DNA of 64,000 bases, taken from assembly GCA_016744375.1 (NCBI GenBank), contig JADGEM010000017.1, positions 1-64,000 on the forward strand, in the 5' to 3' direction. Source of the DNA: Gammaproteobacteria bacterium. Lineage in GTDB: Bacteria > Pseudomonadota > Gammaproteobacteria > GRL18. The position numbers and the translations under genes are program-made. Shown in pieces: positions 8,074 through 19,178 of the stretch; the stretch's first letter is position 1; the number at the start of each line of letters is the position of its first letter. Under the pieces are notes generated by a model. That model searched no databases. It saw nothing but the letters and a program-made list of their open reading frames with translations, and was not told where the DNA came from.

Positions 8074-11000
8074 ATGAATATCGGAGAATATTCAGTCAAA
8101 AAACCAGTTGTATCCTGGTTGTTGGTGATAGTGTTTCTGGTCGGTGGTTATAATGGTTTTTTGAATATGGGTAAATTAGAAGACCCTGAGTTCACCATTA
8201 AAGATGTCAAAATTATTACCCTTTACCCTGGTGCGACGGCTCAACAAGTTTATGATGAAGTAACCTATCATGTGGAGGAAGCTATTCAACTGATGCCACA
8301 GGTGAAGTGGATTAAGATGTCCATCTCACGTCCTGGTATGTCAGACATCAGTATTACCTTTAAGGATAAATACAACAAAGAAGATTTTCCCGATATTTAT
8401 GATGAGGTTCGGCGCAAAATAGCGGACATGCTGAATAAATTACCACCAGGAGCTCAACAACCAGTTATTGTTGATAGTTTTGCTGATGTTTATGGCGTGT
8501 ATTTGGCTCTGTCTGGTGAAGGATATAGTTATCGTGATTTAAAAGATGCCGCTGACTTTCTGAAAAAAGAACTGGTTCTAGTTGATGGTGTTAGAAAAAT
8601 CGTCATTGGTGGTGCTCAAAGCGAAGTGGTCTACCTGGATATCTCAAGACAGCGTATTGGAGAACTGGGCTTATCATTAGAGCAAATTTCTCAGATACTC
8701 CAGTCACAAAATGTGGTGACTGATGCCGGAAAAGTGCTGGTAGGGGATGAGTATTTACGCATCCAGCCTACTGGTGAGTTTAAATCCGTAAGTTTGATTG
8801 GTGATGTTTTAATCAGTTCATCAGAGCGGACTCTTGTTTATCTAAAAGATATTGCTCAAATCCGGCGTGAATACAAAGAAGTACCTGATTTACTCATTTA
8901 TTATGAAGGCAAACCCGCCTTGACACTGGGTATCTCAATGCAGTCTGGTGAGAATGTGGTTGCAGTCGGTGAAAATCTTGAGCAAAGAATGCATGAAATT
9001 TCATCATTGATACCATTAGGTATGAAACTAAGTGTGATCTATAATCAGCCGGTGGAAGTGGATAATTCAGTCTCTGGTTTTATGCTGAATGTGGCAGCGG
9101 CAATTGTCATTGTTATTATCGTCTTACTTTTATTTATGGGTGTGACTGCGGGTTTGATTATTGGTGCAGTATTGTTAATCACTGTTGCTGGTACGGTCTT
9201 AATTATGGAAATGTACGGAATTGACTTGCAGCGGATTTCTCTTGGGGCTTTGATTATTGCGTTGGGGATGCTGGTGGACAATGCGATTGTGATTGCAGAA
9301 GGCATGATGATACGAATCCAGTCCGGTATGAATGCAGCCAAAGCAGCCAAAGAAGTTGTTAGCAGAAATTCAGTGGCTTTACTGGGTGGAACTATTATCG
9401 GCATTTTGGCCTTTTCTGCCATTGGCCTGTCACAGGATTCAACTGGGGAATTCAGTCGGACCCTTTTTTATGTCATATTGATTTCCCTTTTGCTCAGCTG
9501 GGTGACGGCTGTGAGCACTACCCCATTACTTTGCGCGCTTTTTATTAAGAAAAAAGTCTCAAAAGAAAAAAAATCTGAAGAAAATACAGATTCTAAGAGT
9601 CCTGACGATGCTTACTCAGGTTTTATTTTTATGCTTTATCGTAACTTTTTAAAGAAAGCATTGCGCTTTCGTGGTTTGACTATGGCCATTATTATTGGCT
9701 TATTTGCCGTTGCTGTTTATGGCTTTGGCTTTGTACGTGGTGGCTTTTTCCCGGACTCAAATACGCCGATGTTTTTTGTTGAAGTCTGGGAAGTAGAAGG
9801 TACTGATATTGATAAAACCCGTGATGATGCTTTAAAAATCAGTGATTATATTCGTACTCTCCCGGGTGTGACTAAAACGACCGAACTGATTGGTGGCGGT
9901 GATCAACGTTTTTCATTGGTTTATGAGCCCAAAGAGCGTAGTCCGGCTTACGCTCAAATTATTGTGCAAACAGAAACACGCGAACAGATTGCTGAGATCT
10001 GGGAAAAAACAGATGTCTACATGAAAGGTTTTCCCAATATTGAACCGATTATTAAACCTTTGCGTATTGGCCCGGGACGGGATAGTAAAATTGAAGCTCG
10101 TATCAGTGGTCCGGATGGTGCAATTTTAAGGCAACTGTCTGAGCAGGCCAAAGAAATTTTTCGTAATAATGGTGATACAAAAGAAATTCGTGATGACTGG
10201 CGTCAGCCGGTTAAACTGGTTAAACCAATTTTTAATGAACAGGTTGGGCGTCAGTTAGGCATTAATTATGAAGATTTATCTAAGGCATTGAAGTATGCAT
10301 TTGATGGTGCACAGGTAGGTCTGTACCGGGATGGTATCCGTTTATTACCAATTCTTAGCCGTGCTACTGATGAGGAACGTGAAGATATTAGCAATATTCA
10401 GGATATTCAGGTCTGGAGTCCAGTATTGCAAAAATCAGTGCCTATTGCTCAGGTTGTCAGACATTTTGAAACTGTCTGGGAAGATACCATTATTAGAGGG
10501 CGTGATCGGAGGCAAACAATTATTGCTTCGTGTAATCCTGGAGCTGGTGTTGATTCTGATGCATTATTTGAACGTCTACGTCCTCAAATAGAAGCAATGG
10601 ATTTACCTCCAGGCTATCAGCTGGCCTGGGGTGGGGAATATGAGGATGCAACCAATGCTCAAAATTCATTAGCATCTGCTTTACCGGGTGGCTTTTTGAT
10701 GATGATACTGACAACGATATTATTATTCGGCAAGTTAAGGCAGCCTTTAATTATCTGGTTAACGGTGCCATTAGCAATCATTGGAATAACGGCAGGGCTT
10801 TTATCCCTTAATGGTGCTTTTGATTTTATGGGTTTGTTGGGTGCATTGAGCCTTATTGGTCTGTTAATTAAAAATGCGATTGTATTAATTGAAGAAATTG
10901 ATATGCAGATTGAAGAGGGGATAGAATCCTTTAAAGCTATTATTGATTCTGCCGTCAGTCGTATGCGGCCGGTTATGATGGCGGCGGCAACTACTATTTT

Positions 11001-11151
11001 GGGCATGGTGCCACTATTATCAGATGTATTTTTTGTTAATATGTCCATTATTATTATGTCAGGACTGGCTTTTGCTTCTGTGTTAACACTGATTGTTGTC
11101 CCAGTGTTATACTCCTTCTTCTTTAAAATAAAATATCGGGAAGAAGTCTGA
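8074..11151 (+). CDS. RND-family efflux pump inner-membrane subunit
   Basis: The 1025-residue length and layout are those of AcrB-like pumps: one N-terminal helix, a large periplasmic porter loop, helices 2-6, a cytoplasmic linker rich in Lys and Glu (about residues 493-520), then the repeated half ending in the usual bundle. The proton-relay helix 4 reads LGMLVDNAIVIAEG, with Asn where AcrB has the second Asp; this variant is common in the family. It exports small molecules using the proton gradient. It is co-transcribed with the adaptor lipoprotein. The substrate cannot be read from the sequence; drugs, bile-like compounds or metabolites are all possible. Confidence 0.93.
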   Translation: MNIGEYSVKKPVVSWLLVIVFLVGGYNGFLNMGKLEDPEFTIKDVKIITLYPGATAQQVYDEVTYHVEEAIQLMPQVKWIKMSISRPGMSDISITFKDKYNKEDFPDIYDEVRRKIADMLNKLPPGAQQPVIVDSFADVYGVYLALSGEGYSYRDLKDAADFLKKELVLVDGVRKIVIGGAQSEVVYLDISRQRIGELGLSLEQISQILQSQNVVTDAGKVLVGDEYLRIQPTGEFKSVSLIGDVLISSSERTLVYLKDIAQIRREYKEVPDLLIYYEGKPALTLGISMQSGENVVAVGENLEQRMHEISSLIPLGMKLSVIYNQPVEVDNSVSGFMLNVAAAIVIVIIVLLLFMGVTAGLIIGAVLLITVAGTVLIMEMYGIDLQRISLGALIIALGMLVDNAIVIAEGMMIRIQSGMNAAKAAKEVVSRNSVALLGGTIIGILAFSAIGLSQDSTGEFSRTLFYVILISLLLSWVTAVSTTPLLCALFIKKKVSKEKKSEENTDSKSPDDAYSGFIFMLYRNFLKKALRFRGLTMAIIIGLFAVAVYGFGFVRGGFFPDSNTPMFFVEVWEVEGTDIDKTRDDALKISDYIRTLPGVTKTTELIGGGDQRFSLVYEPKERSPAYAQIIVQTETREQIAEIWEKTDVYMKGFPNIEPIIKPLRIGPGRDSKIEARISGPDGAILRQLSEQAKEIFRNNGDTKEIRDDWRQPVKLVKPIFNEQVGRQLGINYEDLSKALKYAFDGAQVGLYRDGIRLLPILSRATDEEREDISNIQDIQVWSPVLQKSVPIAQVVRHFETVWEDTIIRGRDRRQTIIASCNPGAGVDSDALFERLRPQIEAMDLPPGYQLAWGGEYEDATNAQNSLASALPGGFLMMILTTILLFGKLRQPLIIWLTVPLAIIGITAGLLSLNGAFDFMGLLGALSLIGLLIKNAIVLIEEIDMQIEEGIESFKAIIDSAVSRMRPVMMAAATTILGMVPLLSDVFFVNMSIIIMSGLAFASVLTLIVVPVLYSFFFKIKYREEV

Positions 11152-11212
11152 TCAGGTTTGACTTTTTTCAAAGATAAAGGCAGCACGGTTACCCCTAAGG
11201 AGCCATTATAGA

Positions 11213-12442
11213 ATGGAATTAGTAGAAAACACTCTGGCATTTCAATCTTTTTTTACAGTGACACTGGCCATTCTTGTCTTATTTATTGGTAAGGGGCTTA
11301 ACATGCGCTTTGCCGTGTTACGGGATTTCAATATTCCTGAACCGGTTGTTGGTGGATTGTTATTTTCTATTTTATTTGCCATTATTCATTTTACCATTGG
11401 CATTTCTGTTGAATTTGATTTGAAAGCCAGAGATATTATGCTGGTGTATTTCTTTACGACTATTGGTTTAAGTTCCAACATTATGGATCTTGTTAAAGGA
11501 GGGAAGCCGCTGATGATTCTTCTGGCTGCAACCATTCTTTATATGATAATACAAAATGTTGTGGGTATTTCTGTCGCATCCCTGTTTGGGCTGGAACCAT
11601 TAGTTGGTATGTTAGGTGGCACGGTTTCACTGATTGGTGGTCATGGTACTGCTATCGCATGGGCACCTACTTTTGCAGAACAGTATGGTATTCATAATGC
11701 TATGGAAATTGGTATAGCCTGTGCGACCTTTGGCTTGATACTGGCCAGTTTAATGGGAGGGCCTATTGCCAGTTATCTGATTAAAAAGCATGATCTCAAA
11801 CCAGCTGAGTCCGGTACTCAGGATGTTGGTGTCTCATATGATGATAGGAACCCAAAAATTGATTACTTTGCTTTTTTACATGCGATATTAGGCATTCATT
11901 TCAGTATTATGATTGGTCTATTGTTGAATGAATCGCTTGAAGAAGCAGGCTTGAAATTACCGCTATTTGTGACTTGTTTATTTGCTGGTATTCTTATCAG
12001 TAGTTTTATCACACCAAAAGTGTCGAAAAAATTTACCTGGCTGGATTGGAATGCCAGGAGCATGGCCATGGCTTTGATTGCCGATATTTCGCTGGGAATT
12101 TTCCTGGCGATGTCATTAATGAGTATGCAATTATGGGTCATTGCGGAGTTAGCCGGTCCTATTTTAGCAATCATTACTGCACAATTTGTTGTGGCAGCTT
12201 CAATCACGCTTTTTGTGATATTTAAAATCATGGGACGTACTTATGATGCCGCAGTTATTTGTTCTGGTTTTGGTGGTATTTCACTGGGTTCAACAGCAAC
12301 AGCAATGGCAAATATGACTGCTGTGACAAATCGATATGGGCCATCACACCTGGCTTTTGTTATTGTGCCACTGGTTTGTGCCTTTTTTATTGATTTGTTT
12401 AACGTTATGCTCATACAAACCCTGCTTTCTTATTTCTCTTAG
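11213..12442 (+). CDS. gltS: sodium/glutamate symporter
   Basis: This 409-residue protein with about ten to twelve hydrophobic helices matches GltS throughout: LNMRFAVLRDFNIPEPVVGGLL near the N-terminus, a glycine-rich re-entrant loop GGTVSLIGGHGTAIAWAP, and its inverted counterpart CSGFGGISLGSTATAMANM in the second half. It imports glutamate with sodium at the inner membrane. It lies 61 bp after the RND pump gene in the same direction, but a functional link is not obvious. Its stop overlaps the stop of lpd on the other strand by 4 bp. A sodium-driven carrier fits with the Na+/H+ antiporter-like operon downstream. Confidence 0.92.
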   Translation: MELVENTLAFQSFFTVTLAILVLFIGKGLNMRFAVLRDFNIPEPVVGGLLFSILFAIIHFTIGISVEFDLKARDIMLVYFFTTIGLSSNIMDLVKGGKPLMILLAATILYMIIQNVVGISVASLFGLEPLVGMLGGTVSLIGGHGTAIAWAPTFAEQYGIHNAMEIGIACATFGLILASLMGGPIASYLIKKHDLKPAESGTQDVGVSYDDRNPKIDYFAFLHAILGIHFSIMIGLLLNESLEEAGLKLPLFVTCLFAGILISSFITPKVSKKFTWLDWNARSMAMALIADISLGIFLAMSLMSMQLWVIAELAGPILAIITAQFVVAASITLFVIFKIMGRTYDAAVICSGFGGISLGSTATAMANMTAVTNRYGPSHLAFVIVPLVCAFFIDLFNVMLIQTLLSYFS

Positions 12443-13902
12443 CTTCCCCCTCTTCTTTGAGCGATATGAAGGGCATTACCTGACACGGATAGTGCAGCTT
12501 CATGAAATGCTTCTGAAAAGGTTGGATGGGCAAACATGGTCAATGCGATGTCTTCAGAACTGGCACCCAACTCCATAGCAATGACGGCCTGAGCGATCAT
12601 TTCGGAAGCTTGAGAACCAATAATATGGACCCCTAAAATGCGATCGGTTTTAGCATGTGAAATGACTTTTACCATGCCGACTGTTTCATTGACAGCCTGG
12701 GCGCGTCCACTGGCAGCAAACGGAAATGTGCCGATGTTATAATCAACACCGGAAGTCTCCAGCTCCTGTTCTGTTTTGCCTACCCAGGCAATTTCAGGCT
12801 GAGTGTAAATGACTGATGGGATCAGATTATAGTTAACTTCACGATGCTTGCCGGCAATTAAGTCTGCAACCATAAGGCCTTCTTCTGAGCCTTTATGCGC
12901 CAGCATAGGGCCTCGAACTGTATCGCCAATCGCATAAATACCCGGCAATGAAGTTTCGCACCGATCATTGACATGAAAAAAACCGCCGGCATCAATGACC
13001 AGTTCTGTTTCATCTTCAAACAGTCCTTCACTGTTTGGGCTTCGTCCAACTGCAATAATTATTTTCTCAAATGTTTCACTGTGTTCGCCATCAGAGTCCT
13101 GATATTTAACGAGGACAGAATTCTTTTTACTTTGTGCTGAAAGAAGGCGCGTGTTTAAGCAAATATCCAGTCCCTGGTTAACAAACTGTTTCAGGCTTTC
13201 TTTGGCGATAAGTTTATCGGCAATTGAAAGAAAATCATCTTGTGCTTCAAAGATTTTAACCTTTGAGCCGAGTCTTTTCCAGACACTGCCTAATTCGAGA
13301 CCGATAACACCTGCGCCAATAATACCAAGAGTCTTTGGAACTTTATTAAAAGCCAGAGCACCACTTGAATCAACAATATTTTTCTGGTCTGTTGGTGCTA
13401 TCCCCAAATTAACCGGAGAAGAGCCTGTGGCTATAATAATATTAGCTGCATTTAAGGTAACTTCCTTATCATTATGCAGTGCTACTTTGGTTGTTTTAGT
13501 CTGTTTGTCTGGGATTTTGCTGTCATTGACAATCGTTGCGCAACCTTGTATCCAGTCAATTTTATTTGATTTAAACAAGGATTCGATGCCAAAGGTTAAA
13601 TTATTGACAACGGTCTCTTTTCTATCCATCATTTGTTTAAGATTCAGAGAAATACCTTTAACCTCAACACCATGCTGAGTGAGATCGTACTCACTTTGAT
13701 GGTAGAGTTCTGATGATTCTAATAATGCTTTAGAAGGTATGCAGCCGACATTTAAACAAGTTCCACCGAGTTTTGGCTTCTTGTTATGATCTAGCCATTT
13801 ATCGACACAAGCTGTTTTAAGTCCTAATTGTGCACAACGTATCGCTGCAACATAGCCTCCGGGACCGGCACCAATAATGATGACATCATATTCCTGTTTC
13901 AT
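12439..13902 (-). CDS. lpd: dihydrolipoyl dehydrogenase (E3)
   Basis: This 487-residue flavoprotein reoxidises dihydrolipoamide of the oxoglutarate (and probably pyruvate) dehydrogenase complexes and makes NADH. The FAD-binding GAGPGG is at 11-16, the redox-active disulfide is C49-C54 in GGTCLNVGCIPSK, the NAD-binding GAGVIG is near residue 196, and the catalytic pair H459/E464 sits in HPTFSE. It is the last gene of the minus-strand sucA-sucB-lpd cluster, 80 bp after sucB. That gap is longer than the sucA-sucB gap and may hold an internal promoter, but none is clear. Confidence 0.95.
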   Translation of the reverse strand: MKQEYDVIIIGAGPGGYVAAIRCAQLGLKTACVDKWLDHNKKPKLGGTCLNVGCIPSKALLESSELYHQSEYDLTQHGVEVKGISLNLKQMMDRKETVVNNLTFGIESLFKSNKIDWIQGCATIVNDSKIPDKQTKTTKVALHNDKEVTLNAANIIIATGSSPVNLGIAPTDQKNIVDSSGALAFNKVPKTLGIIGAGVIGLELGSVWKRLGSKVKIFEAQDDFLSIADKLIAKESLKQFVNQGLDICLNTRLLSAQSKKNSVLVKYQDSDGEHSETFEKIIIAVGRSPNSEGLFEDETELVIDAGGFFHVNDRCETSLPGIYAIGDTVRGPMLAHKGSEEGLMVADLIAGKHREVNYNLIPSVIYTQPEIAWVGKTEQELETSGVDYNIGTFPFAASGRAQAVNETVGMVKVISHAKTDRILGVHIIGSQASEMIAQAVIAMELGASSEDIALTMFAHPTFSEAFHEAALSVSGNALHIAQRRGGS

Positions 13903-13982
13903 TAAGCTTTCCTGATAAATTATATTTTAAAATTAACATACTGCATAACTATTCCGCCCTTGTACAATAAAGGGGCAGGAGA

Positions 13983-15266
13983 TTAAATGTCTAATAACAT
14001 CCTGGCTGGATCCTCAAGAGAATTCTTAATAGCAACCAGAAATTGTACGGCTTCCCGACCATCAATGATTCGATGATCATAGGATAATGCCAGATACATA
14101 ATGGGACGAATGACAATTTCACCATTTTCTACCACCGGGCGATCCTGAATTTTGTGCATACCAAGGATTGCGCTTTGAGGTGGATTTAGAATAGGAGTGG
14201 ATAAGAGGGAACCAAAGACTCCGCCATTAGTGATGGAGAATGTACCACCGGTAATATCATCAAGCGATAGACTATTGTCTCTGGCCTTAATGGCCAGGTT
14301 CCGTATATTATTTTCAATATCGGCCATAGTCATTGTTTCAGAATTTTTTAAGACCGGCACAACTAAACCCCGGGGAGAGGATACAGCGACACCAATATCA
14401 AAATACCCATGGTAGACAATATCATTGCCATCAATCGAAGCGTTTACGGCTGGATACTGCTTTAAAGCATCCACTGCAGCCTTGACAAAGAATGACATAA
14501 ATCCTAACTTCACCTCATGAGTTTTTTCAAAGAGCTCTTTATAACGAGAGCGTAACTCCATGACTGGCTGCATATTAACTTCATTAAACGTTGTCAGAAT
14601 GGCGGCATTTTGTTGTGCTTCCAGCAGCCTTTGTGCAATTCGGCTTCGCAGTCGTGTCATCGGTACACGTTTTTCTTCTCGAAAAATGTTATCAGTCTGA
14701 CTGCTTAATGGTGTTTCATTTTTTTCAGCTTCGTGAGAGGGCTGATTGAGTTCTGGAGAAGGGGAGGAGGAATCGCTCTCCTTCGCTGAGTTTTCAATAA
14801 AATTGAGGACATCTTCTTTTAAAACACGGCTGTTTTTTCCGCTACCGATAATCAAGTCTGCATTCAGTTTGTTCTCAATGATCATTTTTTGAGCGGCTGG
14901 TGTTATAATTCGCTGTGTTTCTTCGTCATCTGCAGTGTTCGGTTCTTGCGCTTGAGCTTGAGCCTTACCCGCTTCCTGTTTAATCAGAATGCCTAAAACT
15001 TGTTGTGCCAATACGGTTGAACCATCGCTTTCAACAATTTTTTCAAGTATGCCTGATACTGGTGCAGGTACTTCTAATACAACCTTATCTGTTTCAATAT
15101 CAACAATAGGCTCATCTTGTTCAACATACTCACCGGGTTGTTTATACCAGCTGATCACTACGGCATCAGCAACCGACTCAGGCAGTACAGGAACCTTTAT
15201 TTCGTGTTCCTTCTTTGAAGAAGGTTGTTGAAGTGAGTGTTTAGATGGATTTTTGTCTTTACTCAT
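13983..15266 (-). CDS. sucB: dihydrolipoyllysine succinyltransferase (E2 of oxoglutarate dehydrogenase)
   Basis: This is a 427-residue E2 component. Domains in order are a 20-residue basic leader, one lipoyl domain with the lipoylated lysine at K61 ([15 protein letters not shown]), an Ala/Ser/Glu-rich linker, an E3/E1-binding domain (about 115-160), a second flexible linker, and the catalytic domain ending in YDHRIIDG with H398 and D402. It transfers the succinyl group to CoA in the TCA cycle. It lies 23 bp after sucA and upstream of lpd, a compact three-gene oxoglutarate dehydrogenase unit. The leader is slightly longer than in E. coli; a later start is not obvious. Confidence 0.95.
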   Translation of the reverse strand: MSKDKNPSKHSLQQPSSKKEHEIKVPVLPESVADAVVISWYKQPGEYVEQDEPIVDIETDKVVLEVPAPVSGILEKIVESDGSTVLAQQVLGILIKQEAGKAQAQAQEPNTADDEETQRIITPAAQKMIIENKLNADLIIGSGKNSRVLKEDVLNFIENSAKESDSSSPSPELNQPSHEAEKNETPLSSQTDNIFREEKRVPMTRLRSRIAQRLLEAQQNAAILTTFNEVNMQPVMELRSRYKELFEKTHEVKLGFMSFFVKAAVDALKQYPAVNASIDGNDIVYHGYFDIGVAVSSPRGLVVPVLKNSETMTMADIENNIRNLAIKARDNSLSLDDITGGTFSITNGGVFGSLLSTPILNPPQSAILGMHKIQDRPVVENGEIVIRPIMYLALSYDHRIIDGREAVQFLVAIKNSLEDPARMLLDI

Positions 15267-15289
15267 TTTTTCTTTTCCTGTTGGTAGAG

Positions 15290-18235
15290 TTATTCCTGTA
15301 AAAGCCCTAATGCCTTGCTGACCAGATTTTTTTGCTGTGCAACATGGACGCGGATCACACCGACTGCCGGAGCTGCCGATGCGTTACGTCCTACATATGT
15401 TAATGTTTGATTCTTTCGCATAAGTGCTTCAAGGTTATGGCGTATAATTTTCCAGGCACCTTGATTTTCCGGCTCTTCCTGACACCATATAACGTGCTCT
15501 GCATTCCTATAGGATTGCATAATCACTGTGAGTTCATTTTCAGGGAAAGGGTAGAGTTGTTCTATACGTATAATAGCAGTATGGGATAATTTCTGCTGTT
15601 GCTGCTGTTCCAGCAAGTCATAATACACCTTGCCGCTGCAAAGAATAATACGCTTCACCTGTTTTGCTTTCTTTTTATTTGAATTGATTTCTATATCATC
15701 AATGACATTTTTGAATGAGTCCGCTGAAAAGTCCTCTAAAGAGCTCACGGCCAATTTATGACGTAATAAGCTTTTAGGACTCATACATATTAGTGGCTTG
15801 CGAAAATCTCTGAGCATCTGCCGTCTGAGCATATGAAAAACCTGTGCTGGTGTAGTGGGTACGCAAACCAGCATATTGTTTTGTGCACAAAGCTGCAGGA
15901 AACGTTCCAGACGGGCAGAAGAGTGTTCTGCTCCCTGGCCTTCATATCCATGAGGCAGCAGCATAACCAGACCACATTGTCTGCGCCATTTTTGTTCTCC
16001 GCTGCTGATGAACTGGTCGATAACAACCTGAGCATTATTGGCAAAGTCACCAAATTGTGCTTCCCATATCACCAGAGTCTCAGGACAAGTGGATGAATAA
16101 CCATACTCAAAAGCTAATACGGCTTCTTCAGAAAGCAGAGAATCAATGACCACAAAATTTCCCGCACTCTTATTTAAAGAGTTTTGTGAAGAGTTGTTTG
16201 AAGTGTTTTTGCTCTCTGATGTCTTATTAGTCAGCAACTTGCTTAGTGGCACATAGGCTTCTTTTGATAATTGATTATGCCATACAGCATGACGATGGAA
16301 AAAGGTACCTCGGCCACTATCCTGACCTGACAGACGTATATTATAGCCATCATTGACCAATGCAGCATAAGCCAGAGTTTCACCATACCCCCAGTCAATG
16401 GGTAATGCACCGGCAGTCATTCTATGTCGGTCAGACATTATTTTGGCAACCCGGGGATGCAGCTCAAACTCATCAGGAAGTTGCTCTAATTGAGTCATTA
16501 AATATTTAATATCTGACTGTGAAATTTTTGTATCAACGGTCTTTTCAAGGTCTTTGCCAATATAGTCTTTCCAATGGAAGGAAAAATGATAGTTCTCGTC
16601 AGTATTAATATTTGGGGCGACACATTGACCCGCTTCGAGGTTACTCCGGTATGTCCTGGCAATCTCATTAGATTCTTGCAAAGTCAGTATGAGTGCTTCT
16701 TCCATTTTATTGACATAGATCTCTCGTGTCGTAGGAAGGGATTTGATGATTTTATACATCAATGGCTGAGTTGCTGAAGGTTCATCAGCTTCGTTATGAC
16801 CATGTCGCCGATAACAAATCATATCAATGACCACATCTTTTTTAAACTTCATGCGATAATCCAGTGCCATCTGAGCGACAAATACGACAGCTTCAGGATC
16901 ATCTCCATTAACATGAAAAATAGGTGCATTGACCATTTTTGAAACTTCAGTACAGTACTGAGTGGAACGCACATCACTAACGTTACTAGTAGTGAAGCCA
17001 ATTTGATTGTTAATGACAATGTGGATAGTGCCCTTTGTTGAATACCCCCTGGACTGAGACATCTGGAAGGTTTCCATAACAACTCCCTGACCAGAAAATG
17101 CGGCATCACCATGAATTTGTATCGGGATGATTTCGTCACCACTGACATCACTTCTGCGTTCCTGCCTTGCACGAACAGAACCCTCAACAACCGGAGAAAC
17201 AATTTCAAGGTGTGACGGGTTAAATGCTAAAGAAAGATGCATGGAGGAAGTGCGTGTTATAATGTCAGATGAAAAACCCATATGGTATTTAACATCACCG
17301 GCATCATCACCGTTTTCTTTTTTTCCTTCAAACTCATCAAATAACTCACCGGGAGTTTTACCAAGAATATTGATCAGGACATTTAACCGGCCCCGATGTG
17401 CCATTCCAATCACAGTTTCTTTGACGCCGTAGGCTGTTGCGGTTTGCACCAGCTCATCAAGTAGTGGGATCAGTGATTCAGCACCTTCCAGTGAAAAACG
17501 TTTTTGCCCGACATAGCGAGTATGCAGGTATTTTTCAAGGCCTTCAGCAGCCGTGAGCCGATGTAATATGCGCTGTCTGGCCTTGTAGTGTATCGCTGGC
17601 TGGCTGATAATGGTTTCTAATTTATGTTGCAGCCAACGTTTTTCAGCCGTTTCACTGATATGCATATACTCTGCACCAATGCTGCTGCAATAGGTTTCTT
17701 TAATGATACGATGGATTTTTTTTAAGGTGGCGTGATCATCAGTATGTAAAGAGCCTGTATCAAACTCTAAATTGTAGTCCGCAGCGGATAATTGATGATA
17801 TTCCAGAGTTAATTCTGGAATATCGGTCGCATTTTCTGAATAAAGTGGATTGAGGTTAGCTTTTAAATGGCCAAGAATTCTATAGGCGTTTATAAGCTGC
17901 AGAACTCGAACCTGTTTTCGTTCATATCCGATATTAACGTCATCAATTGTTTTAACTGCTGAAGAAGAAGGGGGAAGCTGAGCAGCTTTTGCATGAGAGT
18001 CTCCCGGTGATCTTTTTTGTTTAAAGTGCGCCCTGATCATTGAATGGGCAACTTCCGGTTCTTCAGAGCGATCACCGGCCTGGCGTTCATTTTTTAATTG
18101 CTCAAACTGTTGACGCCACTTGGGAGACAGTGTCTCAGGTGCGTTTAGAAATGTTTCATACATTGATTCCAGCCAGGCAGCATTCGCCCCATCTAACCAT
18201 GAATTTTTTTGTCTGGAGCTCATATCATCAGGCAT
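15290..18235 (-). CDS. sucA: 2-oxoglutarate dehydrogenase E1
   Basis: The 981-residue thiamine-diphosphate enzyme is a little longer than the E. coli protein (933). It decarboxylates 2-oxoglutarate and passes the succinyl group to SucB. The N-terminal peripheral-binding helix ([17 protein letters not shown]) is present. The TPP site is [16 protein letters not shown] followed by [10 protein letters not shown], and the C-terminal half has [16 protein letters not shown] and the pyrimidine-binding domain. An asparagine- and serine-rich insert ([19 protein letters not shown], about 677-695) explains part of the extra length. It is first in the sucA-sucB-lpd cluster. A complete TCA segment together with acnB argues for an oxidative cycle. 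Confidence 0.96.
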   Translation of the reverse strand: MPDDMSSRQKNSWLDGANAAWLESMYETFLNAPETLSPKWRQQFEQLKNERQAGDRSEEPEVAHSMIRAHFKQKRSPGDSHAKAAQLPPSSSAVKTIDDVNIGYERKQVRVLQLINAYRILGHLKANLNPLYSENATDIPELTLEYHQLSAADYNLEFDTGSLHTDDHATLKKIHRIIKETYCSSIGAEYMHISETAEKRWLQHKLETIISQPAIHYKARQRILHRLTAAEGLEKYLHTRYVGQKRFSLEGAESLIPLLDELVQTATAYGVKETVIGMAHRGRLNVLINILGKTPGELFDEFEGKKENGDDAGDVKYHMGFSSDIITRTSSMHLSLAFNPSHLEIVSPVVEGSVRARQERRSDVSGDEIIPIQIHGDAAFSGQGVVMETFQMSQSRGYSTKGTIHIVINNQIGFTTSNVSDVRSTQYCTEVSKMVNAPIFHVNGDDPEAVVFVAQMALDYRMKFKKDVVIDMICYRRHGHNEADEPSATQPLMYKIIKSLPTTREIYVNKMEEALILTLQESNEIARTYRSNLEAGQCVAPNINTDENYHFSFHWKDYIGKDLEKTVDTKISQSDIKYLMTQLEQLPDEFELHPRVAKIMSDRHRMTAGALPIDWGYGETLAYAALVNDGYNIRLSGQDSGRGTFFHRHAVWHNQLSKEAYVPLSKLLTNKTSESKNTSNNSSQNSLNKSAGNFVVIDSLLSEEAVLAFEYGYSSTCPETLVIWEAQFGDFANNAQVVIDQFISSGEQKWRRQCGLVMLLPHGYEGQGAEHSSARLERFLQLCAQNNMLVCVPTTPAQVFHMLRRQMLRDFRKPLICMSPKSLLRHKLAVSSLEDFSADSFKNVIDDIEINSNKKKAKQVKRIILCSGKVYYDLLEQQQQQKLSHTAIIRIEQLYPFPENELTVIMQSYRNAEHVIWCQEEPENQGAWKIIRHNLEALMRKNQTLTYVGRNASAAPAVGVIRVHVAQQKNLVSKALGLLQE

Positions 18236-18662
18236 TTTTGAATTCTCATTTAACCCACTAACTGCAACACCTCTCGCATTGGCTGATTTTGCCGGGCAAG
18301 AGGTACCTCTTGTTTAACATAAAATAACTGCTTGATGGCATATTTGTGCCTTCAGAGACATTGATGCAACCATTTTTTATAGCAGATTATTAGCATAGGT
18401 TGCAGTCAACTCATTTTATAATTGACATTTATTTCAGTTTATAACAATACTTCGAGTTTTCAAGTAATACTGTATTTTATCCAATATCCTCATGGCTAGT
18501 TGGTCAAATTTAGTCTATTTCAGATCTATTACTATTTGGAATCTTGAACAAATGAATTTATTATTTTGTTCTTTCTTGTAATAATATTGTAATTGAATTA
18601 TCGTTAAATAATCATAGTGTAAATTTTACTCTGCTATTAAATATTTTGAATATAAAGGCAAT
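18236..18662. other. divergent intergenic region between sucA and the Mrp/Ehr operon
   Basis: This 427-bp AT-rich region must hold promoters for both the sucA cluster (leftward) and the 14-gene Ehr operon (rightward). Apart from the extended -10 candidate above, I see no operator, riboswitch or RNA gene. The operon's first start at 18663 has only a weak GG-containing ribosome site (AAAGGCAAT). Confidence 0.4.
18376..18384 (-). promoter_or_regulatory. possible extended -10 for sucA
   Basis: On the minus strand the sequence reads TGCTATAAA, an extended -10 about 140 bp before the sucA start. A TTGACT box lies at 18404-18409, but the spacer would be 22 bases, which is too long for a standard pair. 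It is a plausible but unproven promoter. Confidence 0.3.
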
Positions 18663-19178
18663 ATGATTACAATGAATGCTCGTTCAAATACCCCCTATAT
18701 ATTAACATTTTTCATTTGCTTCCTTCTCTGGCTCCTATTAACTGGGTCATTTAAAAATGATGAACTGATTGCCGGCATTGTCGTTTCTATAATCGTTTCT
18801 GCTATTAGTTCTAAAAAACTTATGATACTTAATGGTATTATTCTGGCACCCAAAAGTCTGATTGCCTTACTTCGTTATCTGGGTTATTTCCTTGTTGCTC
18901 TGCTTAAAGCGAATCTTGATTTGGCGGGTCGTATTCTCTCCAGAAAAATTCCTATTGAGCCAACAATGATTGAAATTACAACAACAATGGAGTCAGACCT
19001 GGGTAAGCTCCTCCTTGCCAATAGCATCACTTTGACACCGGGCACCCTGACGGTTGATGTTGTTGATGATCGTCTATTGATTCATTGGATTGACTTTCCA
19101 AAAGGGATGAGCCTGACCGAAGCAACACAAACCATTGCCTCTGGCTTTGAAACACGCCTGAAAGGATTTTTAAAATGA
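18663..19178 (+). CDS. mrpE: Mrp/Ehr complex subunit E (MrpE-like)
   Basis: This 171-residue membrane protein has two or three N-terminal helices (LTFFICFLLWLLLTG, IAGIVVSIIVSAISS, LIALLRYLGYFLVALLKANLDLA) and a soluble C-terminal domain with the MrpE signature LLANSITLTPGTLTVDV. MrpE is a small essential subunit of Mrp cation/proton antiporters, and its homologue MbxA begins the archaeal Mbx/Mbh operons. Here it opens a 14-gene operon and its stop overlaps the next start by 4 bp (ATGA), implying translational coupling. In this context it belongs to the ion-translocating arm of a complex I-like enzyme rather than a stand-alone antiporter. Confidence 0.9.
   Translation: MITMNARSNTPYILTFFICFLLWLLLTGSFKNDELIAGIVVSIIVSAISSKKLMILNGIILAPKSLIALLRYLGYFLVALLKANLDLAGRILSRKIPIEPTMIEITTTMESDLGKLLLANSITLTPGTLTVDVVDDRLLIHWIDFPKGMSLTEATQTIASGFETRLKGFLK

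Noticed and set aside
10659-11240. Long open frame on the minus strand opposite the RND pump end
   Set aside because: It mirrors the codon pattern of the pump gene and has no ribosome site or known domain.
13151-13678. Open frame of 175 codons opposite lpd
   Set aside because: Antisense shadow of a strongly conserved gene; no family resemblance.
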